DNA of 5,929 nt from an uncultured Mycoplasmatota bacterium (GTDB taxonomy: Bacteria > Bacillota_I > Bacilli_A > RF39 > UBA660), in contig URXR01000065.1 of NCBI GenBank assembly GCA_900551925.1, positions 1-5,929 of the forward strand, in the 5' to 3' direction. The notes beneath the pieces are model-generated. The model had not been told where the DNA came from. It saw only the letters and a program-made list of their open reading frames with translations, and made no database searches. Position numbers and translations under genes: made by a program. Positions 1-5,228 of this stretch are shown here, piece after piece (positions within the stretch are counted from its first letter, which is position 1; the number at the start of each line of letters is the position of its first letter).

Positions 1-138
1 AATAGTGCTAAATATGGTTTATGGATTACTATACGAGTTAATGCTATAGGAATTAAAGGTATCGCATATTGTACAATGGATGATATGTCTGTTATTGAAA
101 AAGAAATCAAAATCAGACTGCTCTTCAATCTCTTTTAA
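1..138 (+). CDS. Unidentified protein fragment, both ends missing or altered
   Basis: Frame 1 of the plus strand is open from the window edge to a TAA at 136-138. Residues 1 to about 37 look like real protein, with varied composition, many RNY codons, and segments such as YGLWITIRVNAIGIKG and AYCTMDDMSVIEKEI. After about position 115 the frame only reads the antisense of thiI, so the true C-terminus is probably not present. I do not recognise the family. There is no start codon or ribosome binding site in the window. It faces thiI head-on and overlaps the tail of that gene's open frame, which is not a natural arrangement. It is best explained as a piece of another gene joined at about 110-125 by rearrangement or misassembly. 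Coding status rests only on the look of the translation. Confidence 0.35.
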   Translation, partial: NSAKYGLWITIRVNAIGIKGIAYCTMDDMSVIEKEIKIRLLFNLF

Positions 139-393
139 AATATCCTCTTTATTAGTATGTACTTTATAAACTATACTAAACGCATGAATACCAAAAGTAT
201 TTTTTAAAACATCTATAATTTTATCCTCGTACTTCTCTAAATACTCTATATACATTCTAGCATGTTCTTTTTTTATTTTTACTTCATATTTTTTAGTTTT
301 TTCTAAAATATTTTTTTCCAAAGTATTAATAAATAATTTTCTATTATCACCTTTAGTAGTAAGTTCACCATATTTTATTAAAATTATACCCAT
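19..393 (-). CDS. thiI: tRNA 4-thiouridine synthase ThiI, N-terminal fragment
   Basis: ThiI uses ATP and persulfide sulfur to make 4-thiouridine at position 8 of tRNA, and in some bacteria also feeds thiamine thiazole synthesis. The family is known to be about 380-480 residues. Here the N-terminal ferredoxin-like part (IKYGELTTKGDNRK, residues 6-19) and the start of the THUMP RNA-binding domain (ARMYIEY at 45-51, TFGIHAFSIVYKV at 66-78) are clear. Homology fades after about residue 93 (EIEEQS). The last ~31 residues, rich in F, N, H and S, are antisense of plus-strand coding and end at a TAA at 19-21. The rest of THUMP, the PP-loop ATPase and any catalytic cysteine are absent, so this piece cannot be an active enzyme. 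The start is ATG at 391-393, preceded by AAAAGGTGAT (399-408). A GTG further upstream at 400-402 falls inside that ribosome binding site and is not the start. It lies just after the tig terminator and may depend on read-through. Confidence 0.75.
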   Translation of the reverse strand: MGIILIKYGELTTKGDNRKLFINTLEKNILEKTKKYEVKIKKEHARMYIEYLEKYEDKIIDVLKNTFGIHAFSIVYKVHTNKEDILKEIEEQSDFDFFFNNRHIIHCTICDTFNSYSINSYSNP

Positions 394-398
394 AACAA

Positions 399-408
399 TC
401 ACCTTTTA
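399..408 (-). promoter_or_regulatory. Ribosome binding site of thiI
   Basis: On the minus strand AAAAGGTGAT lies about six bases upstream of the ATG at 391-393. This decides the start codon in favour of the ATG over the in-frame GTG at 400-402, which is part of the site itself. It directly follows the T run of the tig terminator. Confidence 0.7.
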
Positions 409-435
409 AAAAAAATAAGCTCAAGGCTTATTTTT
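408..435 (-). terminator. Rho-independent terminator of tig
   Basis: AAAAATAAGC (435-426), a five-base loop (425-421) and GCTTATTTTT (420-411) form a perfect 10-bp inverted repeat, followed on the minus strand by three more T (an eight-T run over 415-408). The tig stop codon TAA (430-428) is inside the 5' arm. The stem is AT-rich with only two G-C pairs at its tip, so termination is probably incomplete, and thiI begins 15 bases beyond the T run. Confidence 0.75.
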
Positions 436-1684
436 GTTCATTTTCTAAAGTTAAAAACTCTAATACTTTTTTAACCTCTATTTCATACTTAAGCATAGTT
501 ATATCACCATACATACTTAAAAATTCATCCTTAGAAACAGCATACATCTTAGCTAATTTTTCTGCTTCTTCATTAGCTTCTTTATCAGTAACTTCTATTT
601 TTTCAAGTTCAGTTATCTTTTCTAAAATAATTCTATAAAGAACATGTTTTTTAGCTTCTTCTTCCATTTGAGCTCTTAAATCTTTTTCACTTGATTTAGT
701 CATTTCAAAAAATACTTCTAAAGAAATACCTTGCATTCTAATTTGTTCTTCAAAATTTTTAATCATATAATTAATTTCATCTTCTATTAATTCATTAGGA
801 ATATCAACTTTTGTATTTTTAGCAATTTCTCCTAAAACTTTATCAACAAATTTTTCATCAGCTTCTCTTTGCTTACCAGCTTCAATATTTTTCTTAACTT
901 CTTCTTCTAATTTTTCTTTACTGTCTACTCCTTCAAGTCCTAAATCTTCAAAGAAATCTTCATCAAGTTCTCTATTTTTCTTTACTTTCACTTCATGAAC
1001 TTTAACTTTAAATACCGCATTAGCACCTTTTAAATCTTCTTGATGATAATCTTCTGGGAATGTAACTTTTATTTCTTTTTCTTCATCCTTTCCCATACCA
1101 ATTAATTGTTCTTCAAAACCAGGAATAAATGAACCAGAACCAATTTCTAAAGAATAGTTTTCAGCTTTTCCACCTTCAAAAGGAACACCATCTTTAAATC
1201 CTTCAAAATCAATAATAGCAATATCTCCATTTTCGATCTTACCATCTTTAACTTCAAGTTCTGCAAATCTTTCTAATAAATGTCCTATTTCATGATCTAT
1301 TTCATCTTTAGTAACTTTTACTTTATCTTTTTTAATATTTAATCCTTTATATTTACTAATAGTAACTTCTGGCATAGTAGTAATTGTAAATAAAAATTCT
1401 ACTCCATCTTCTCCTACTGCCTTAATATCTACTTTAGGTTCTACAATAGGTTTATAATCTTTTAAAGCTTTATCATATGCTTCTGGTAAAAGTATTTCTA
1501 AAGCATCCATATATAAAGGTTCTTTACCCATTTTTTTAAAATAAATATCTTTAGGTACTTTTCCTTTTCTAAAACCATCCATTTTAATTTCTGATTTTTT
1601 ATTTTCATATGCTTTATCAATAGCATCTTCAAATTCTTTTTTATTAAATTTTACAGTTTTTTCAAAAACATTTTTCTTTTCCAT
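428..1684 (-). CDS. tig: Trigger factor, ribosome-associated chaperone and peptidyl-prolyl isomerase
   Basis: Trigger factor docks at the ribosomal exit tunnel and holds nascent chains in the cytosol. The 418-residue protein has all three domains: an N-terminal ribosome-binding domain with the signature GFRKGKVP at residues 37-44; an FKBP-type isomerase domain at about 152-233 (GDIAIIDFEGF, then SGSFIPGFEEQLIGMG and ANAVFKVKVHEV); and a helical C-terminal chaperone domain from about 240 to 418, ending in a Lys/Glu-rich tail. The signature normally lies near residue 44, so the N-terminal strand is several residues shorter than in E. coli. The start is ATG 1682-1684, with the ribosome binding site AAAAGGAGAG at 1691-1700. 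It has its own promoter, and a terminator overlaps the stop codon, so it is mainly monocistronic with possible read-through into thiI. The domain match is along the whole length. Confidence 0.97.
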   Translation of the reverse strand: MEKKNVFEKTVKFNKKEFEDAIDKAYENKKSEIKMDGFRKGKVPKDIYFKKMGKEPLYMDALEILLPEAYDKALKDYKPIVEPKVDIKAVGEDGVEFLFTITTMPEVTISKYKGLNIKKDKVKVTKDEIDHEIGHLLERFAELEVKDGKIENGDIAIIDFEGFKDGVPFEGGKAENYSLEIGSGSFIPGFEEQLIGMGKDEEKEIKVTFPEDYHQEDLKGANAVFKVKVHEVKVKKNRELDEDFFEDLGLEGVDSKEKLEEEVKKNIEAGKQREADEKFVDKVLGEIAKNTKVDIPNELIEDEINYMIKNFEEQIRMQGISLEVFFEMTKSSEKDLRAQMEEEAKKHVLYRIILEKITELEKIEVTDKEANEEAEKLAKMYAVSKDEFLSMYGDITMLKYEIEVKKVLEFLTLENEQK

Positions 1685-1690
1685 CCTATT

Positions 1691-1736
1691 CTCTCCTTTT
1701 CGTAAATATTATAAACTATTTTTTTACTAAAAACAA
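1691..1736 (-). promoter_or_regulatory. Promoter and ribosome binding site of tig
   Basis: On the minus strand there is a perfect -10 hexamer TATAAT (1713-1708) and a partial -35 TTGTTT (1736-1731), separated by exactly 17 bases. A start about seven bases after the -10 would give a leader of roughly 20 bases containing AAAAGGAGAG (1700-1691). The -35 matches only the TTG half of the consensus. No terminator hairpin is seen between the ABC gene stop (1755-1753) and this promoter, so some tig transcript may also come from upstream. Confidence 0.65.
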
Positions 1737-1752
1737 GAGAAATTATAGAAAG

Positions 1753-3924
1753 TTATTTAAGACTTAAAACTGGATCTGACTTACTAGCTTTTATAGCAGG
1801 AGCAATACTTCCTGTAACTGCTACTAAAATACTAATTATAATAATTAAAATAACTTTACTAAAGCTAAGGACCATTAAATCACTAAGTCCTGTTACCTCT
1901 AAAAGTATTTTATTTAAAGGCTGTATTAAAATATAAACAATTAATAAAGAAAATAAACTAGCTATTAAAGATATACTTATATTCTCCATAACAAAAAGTC
2001 TTTTAATATCTTTACCTCTTGCTCCTAAACTACGTAAAACCCCTATTTCTTTTTTTCTTTCAACTGAGGATGTATAAGTAATAATAGTAATTAATATAAG
2101 GGTAATAACTAAAGATATTCCTGATAAAATTAATAGTATTGAAGTAACTCCAAAAACTAAACTTGTCGTAGTATTAATAACATCTGTACCCATATCAACA
2201 TAATTTATCTTTTTCTCATAACTATCTAAATAATCAATTACTTTTTCTTTATTATTATAACCATTTGGATAAATATATATCATATAAGGACTTTGCTTAA
2301 TTCCTAAATAAGTAAGTAAATCATCTTTTTCTTCTAAAGTAACACTTTCTAAAGATAAAACATTATAACCTCTATCAACTTGTTCTTTAACAATTGATGA
2401 CTCATTATTCTTCCTAATTACTTTTTCTATTAAACTATTTCTAAAATAAATAGCACCAGCTTCTTCATTAATAATAGTATTAAAATCCATCTCTGATTTA
2501 GCTTTTATTATTCCTACTATTGTTAATTTTTCATTATTAGCTTTATTATATAACTCAGTATCTATCTTATTTACTGAAAAAATATCATCATCTTTACTAT
2601 ACAAATCATCATTATAAACAAGTTTAATCTCCTTGCCAATAAGATTACTCATTAAAGTATTATCATCTATTCCTAAAAACTTTAAAACATCTTCCCCTAT
2701 CATATTATCATTATTTACTTTTAATAAAATTTCCTTATTGTTTTGAGGAAACTCTCCCTCAAGTAACGTATAATTTTCCTTTAAAAGTTTATTATCATCA
2801 GGCACTGCTATAAAAGGCAAATTATCACTAAATTTAAAACCATTTTCATTTTTAGCCACAGCTTTAAATGGATACTCATAATTATAAGTTACTCCCATAA
2901 TGTAATCTTTATCAATATCTTTTAAATAATTAATTACACCATCATCAATATTCTTATTAGAAACAGTCTTATAACTATATACTCTATCATCACTATAATT
3001 CTTATTATAAGAACTACTTTTAGAAGTAATTGTAAGAGGATAATTACCTAACGAATCCTTCTCCAAAACTTTAACCTGTTTATTAAAACCATCTGACATA
3101 GCAAAAACCATAGAAATACCAATAATACTAATCATAAAAGCCAGTATCGTTAATACATTTCTAAAAAGTTTTACTCTTAAATTTCGAAAAGCCATCTTAA
3201 AAATCTCTAAAAATTTAATACCTACTTTTTTAAAACTAAACTCTTCTTTAGTAAAACTAATCACATTACTTCCAAAGACCTCTCCATCCTTAATTGTTAT
3301 AATTCTATCTGAATAATCTTTAGCCAATTTCTCATTATGTGTAACCATAATAACTAAAATATCCTTAGATAATTTTTTTATAAGTTCCATAATTAAAACA
3401 CTAGTCCTAGAATCAAGCGCACCAGTTGGTTCATCTAAAAGAAGCACTTTTGGTTTATTAACAATAGCTCTAGCAATAGCAACTCTTTGCCTTTCTCCTC
3501 CAGATAACTCTTTAACATTTTTATTTTTATATTTTAAAAGTCCTACCAATTCAAGCACTTCTAAAACTCTCGTTTTTCTATTCTTTTTACTATTTATAAT
3601 TAAAGGCAATTCAACATTTTGATAAACACTATAATTATCAATTAAATTATAATTTTGAAATACAAAACCTATTTTTTGATTACGATAATAATCATAAAAT
3701 TTATCATTTTTCCCAGAAATAACTTTACCATTTAAATAAACTATTCCTTCATAATCCTTATCCAATCCTCCAATAATATTTAAAAGCGTTGATTTCCCAC
3801 TTCCTGAAGGTCCCAAAATACTAACAAATTCTTTATCACTAAAAGAGATATTAACATTTTTTAAAACCTCATACTTTTTATTCTTTCCTTTGTAACTTTT
3901 ATTAATTTTTTCTAATCTTATCAT
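1753..3924 (-). CDS. ABC exporter with fused ATPase and FtsX/MacB-type permease
   Basis: A single 723-residue chain carries an ATPase and a permease half; two copies are expected to form the transporter. The ATPase has Walker A GPSGSGKST (38-46), Q-loop Gln90, signature LSGGERQ (140-146), Walker B VLLLDEP (160-166, catalytic Glu165) and switch His196. A first membrane helix lies at about 256-276, then an extracytoplasmic domain of about 310 residues (roughly 278-590), then three helices near 593-618, 651-667 and 690-708. The cytosolic loop ERKKEIGVLRSLGA (622-635) and the tail PAIKASKSDPVLSLK are typical of FtsX-like permeases. Relatives (MacB, LolCDE, BceAB) act on peptides, lipoproteins or cell-envelope signals rather than pumping through a channel. 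The substrate here is unknown, and no sensor kinase, membrane-fusion protein or lantibiotic gene is adjacent. The start is ATG 3922-3924, with AGGAGGG at 3929-3935. No clear promoter is seen, and a terminator lies 26 bases upstream. Confidence 0.93.
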   Translation of the reverse strand: MIRLEKINKSYKGKNKKYEVLKNVNISFSDKEFVSILGPSGSGKSTLLNIIGGLDKDYEGIVYLNGKVISGKNDKFYDYYRNQKIGFVFQNYNLIDNYSVYQNVELPLIINSKKNRKTRVLEVLELVGLLKYKNKNVKELSGGERQRVAIARAIVNKPKVLLLDEPTGALDSRTSVLIMELIKKLSKDILVIMVTHNEKLAKDYSDRIITIKDGEVFGSNVISFTKEEFSFKKVGIKFLEIFKMAFRNLRVKLFRNVLTILAFMISIIGISMVFAMSDGFNKQVKVLEKDSLGNYPLTITSKSSSYNKNYSDDRVYSYKTVSNKNIDDGVINYLKDIDKDYIMGVTYNYEYPFKAVAKNENGFKFSDNLPFIAVPDDNKLLKENYTLLEGEFPQNNKEILLKVNNDNMIGEDVLKFLGIDDNTLMSNLIGKEIKLVYNDDLYSKDDDIFSVNKIDTELYNKANNEKLTIVGIIKAKSEMDFNTIINEEAGAIYFRNSLIEKVIRKNNESSIVKEQVDRGYNVLSLESVTLEEKDDLLTYLGIKQSPYMIYIYPNGYNNKEKVIDYLDSYEKKINYVDMGTDVINTTTSLVFGVTSILLILSGISLVITLILITIITYTSSVERKKEIGVLRSLGARGKDIKRLFVMENISISLIASLFSLLIVYILIQPLNKILLEVTGLSDLMVLSFSKVILIIIISILVAVTGSIAPAIKASKSDPVLSLK

Positions 3925-3928
3925 AATA

Positions 3929-3935
3929 CCCTCCT
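3929..3935 (-). promoter_or_regulatory. Ribosome binding site of the ABC exporter gene
   Basis: AGGAGGG on the minus strand is four bases upstream of ATG 3924-3922 and is close to perfect complementarity with 16S rRNA. It starts only 14 bases after the T run of the preceding terminator, which leaves no room for a normal promoter between the two. Confidence 0.8.
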
Positions 3936-3949
3936 AACTATACAATAAC

Positions 3950-3978
3950 AAAAAAAAAGAACTCTACCTAAGAGTTCT
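3950..3978 (-). terminator. Rho-independent terminator after the HAD/membrane-protein operon
   Basis: On the minus strand AGAACTCT (3978-3971), loop TAGGT (3970-3966) and AGAGTTCT (3965-3958) form a perfect 8-bp stem. The T run covers 3958-3950, nine bases including the last stem base. It begins six bases after the stop codon (3987-3985) of the small membrane-protein gene. Confidence 0.85.
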
Positions 3979-3984
3979 AAAAAA

Positions 3985-4287
3985 TTATTTCATTCTAAAG
4001 AAATATCTTATTAAATAAACTACAAATATTATGAGTAATAAGACTATAGCCCAGTCTATTATAGTACCTACAATACCTGTTACATATCCATCAAATATTG
4101 TAAAAATAGAATTTGGTATATAACTATCTACAAAAAAGTTCGTGTGAATTATTGGCAAATTATCTCCTAAATAATGAATTAATCTAAAAGCAATCTCTAA
4201 AATTCCTATAAAATATGCTACAAACTTTATATCCCTATAAAATACAATTACTGCTACTAAAAGTATCAAAAATATTATTAAATCCAT
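3985..4287 (-). CDS. Small three-helix integral membrane protein of unknown function
   Basis: This 100-residue hydrophobic protein has helices at about 2-17, 22-40 and 71-93. The short basic loop YRDIK (17-21) and the Arg/Lys-rich end RYFFRMK suggest an N-out, C-in topology by the positive-inside rule, with residues 41-70 outside and containing two prolines (45, 58). Helix 2 contains Glu31, Arg35 and His38, and helix 3 Asp78; these buried polar residues suggest a functional site or subunit contacts. There is no signal-peptide cleavage pattern. I do not recognise a named domain, although it looks like a type of small protein seen in uncultured Firmicutes. The start is ATG 4285-4287, with AGGAGGT at 4292-4298. 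That site overlaps the TAG stop of the HAD gene, so the two are probably translationally coupled. Confidence 0.8.
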   Translation of the reverse strand: MDLIIFLILLVAVIVFYRDIKFVAYFIGILEIAFRLIHYLGDNLPIIHTNFFVDSYIPNSIFTIFDGYVTGIVGTIIDWAIVLLLIIFVVYLIRYFFRMK

Positions 4288-4296
4288 AACTACCTC

Positions 4297-5106
4297 CTAC
4301 AAATACTTATCTAAAAAATATGCAACACCATTTTTATTATTCGACAAAGTCACAAAATCAGCTTCTTCTTTTATTTCTTTACAAGCATTATCCATTGCAA
4401 CCTTATAGCCACAAGCCTTAAACATGTCTAAATCATTTAAATAATCTCCAAAACAAAGACTATTACTCTTTTTTAATTTTAAAATTTTTAATAATTCTAA
4501 AACCCCACTACCTTTAGAAACACCTTTATTTATAGCATCCAAACTACCTTGTTCTCGTAGAACTGTATCCTCAAAACTTTTTGAAAAATAAGGAATATCT
4601 AATTCTAAAGATTTTATTTTTTCTCTAGCTTTAAGTATCTTATCACGATTATCAGAAACCATAACAAATTGACATATATCTAATTTATTAATCTCTTTAA
4701 TATTAGTAGCAAGCTTATTACCAATTTTATATTCTCCAATTAAGTACTTATTTATATATCTATTAGATATAGAATCAAACACTATACCAAGTTCATTCTT
4801 AATTCCGAAATTCCATATCTCTTCTATTTTTTTCTTAGAAATAGGATTACTAAATAATACTTTTTGCTTACTATAATCATAAATTATTGAACCATTTGAC
4901 GCTATTACAATATTAGAAGCTAATGCTCTTTTAGACTTATCAACACAAAAAGAACAATTACGACCTGAAGTTAGAACCACATAAATTCCTTTATCAACAA
5001 CTCTTTTAATACTTTTCCTAGTCTTCATAGTAATATGTCCCTTATCATTTAAAAGAGTTCTATCAATATCAATAAAAATAATTTTTATATTATCTAAATT
5101 CTTCAT
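4297..5106 (-). CDS. Cof-type HAD-IIB family phosphatase
   Basis: The 269 residues cover the full length of a Cof/YkrA-like sugar-phosphate or nucleotide phosphatase, cytosolic and Mg-dependent. Motif I is DIDRTLL (Asp13 nucleophile, Asp15 acid/base), motif II is LTSGR (45-49), the cap-linked ASNGSIIYD segment is at 69-77, motif III is a lysine in KGVSKGSG (194-201; probably Lys198), and motif IV is FGDYLNDLDMF (219-229) with Asp221 and Asp225. The C-terminal AMDNACKEIKEEADFVT and NGVAYFL are standard for the family. The usual DxDGT glycine is Arg16 here, which is unusual. The substrate cannot be read from sequence. The start is ATG 5104-5106, with AGGAG at 5113-5117; an out-of-frame ATG at 5109-5111 leads to an immediate stop. 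It is the first gene of an operon with the small membrane protein. Confidence 0.95.
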   Translation of the reverse strand: MKNLDNIKIIFIDIDRTLLNDKGHITMKTRKSIKRVVDKGIYVVLTSGRNCSFCVDKSKRALASNIVIASNGSIIYDYSKQKVLFSNPISKKKIEEIWNFGIKNELGIVFDSISNRYINKYLIGEYKIGNKLATNIKEINKLDICQFVMVSDNRDKILKAREKIKSLELDIPYFSKSFEDTVLREQGSLDAINKGVSKGSGVLELLKILKLKKSNSLCFGDYLNDLDMFKACGYKVAMDNACKEIKEEADFVTLSNNKNGVAYFLDKYL

Positions 5107-5112
5107 ATCATA

Positions 5113-5132
5113 CTCCTATTAATATTATAACA
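5113..5132 (-). promoter_or_regulatory. Extended -10 promoter and ribosome binding site of the HAD gene
   Basis: On the minus strand TGTTATAAT (5132-5124) is a perfect extended -10 element. No good -35 is found at 16-18 bases upstream, as is common for extended -10 promoters. The predicted start lies close to AGGAG (5117-5113), giving a very short leader before ATG 5106-5104. Confidence 0.6.
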
Positions 5133-5170
5133 GAGTTTTGCAAAAACAAATATAAAATTTATCTAATTTC

Positions 5171-5205
5171 AAAAAAAAAAGAAGTCAAAATATCTTAAAC
5201 CTCTT
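5171..5205 (-). terminator. Rho-independent terminator of the repeat-protein gene
   Basis: On the minus strand AAGAGGTT (5205-5198) pairs with GACTTCTT (5186-5179) through eight pairs including two G-U wobbles, with an 11-base AT-rich loop. A long T run follows (5180-5171). It lies 23 bases after the stop codon at 5231-5229. The rest of the 5107-5228 gap holds only this and the HAD promoter. Confidence 0.7.
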
Positions 5206-5228
5206 TCAAGAAATAACAATTAAAAAAT

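Noticed and set aside
19..117. thiI interrupted by a simple frameshift
   Set aside because: Of the two other minus-strand frames past residue 93, one stops immediately and the other gives a hydrophobic antisense translation with no resemblance to the ThiI THUMP domain.
391..402. GTG at 400-402 as start codon of thiI
   Set aside because: The GTG is part of the AAAAGGTGAT ribosome binding site. The ATG at 391-393 has correct spacing and gives the usual ThiI N-terminus beginning just before IKYGEL.
3937..3942. TATAGT as a -10 element for the ABC gene
   Set aside because: It would start transcription at about 3930, inside the ribosome binding site, leaving a leader of only about six bases without a usable site. 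The upstream T run is terminator, not a -35.
4058..4063. Perfect minus-strand TATAAT inside the small membrane-protein gene as a possible ABC promoter
   Set aside because: No -35 match at the right distance and no extended -10 TG. Such hexamers are frequent by chance in AT-rich DNA, so I do not call it.
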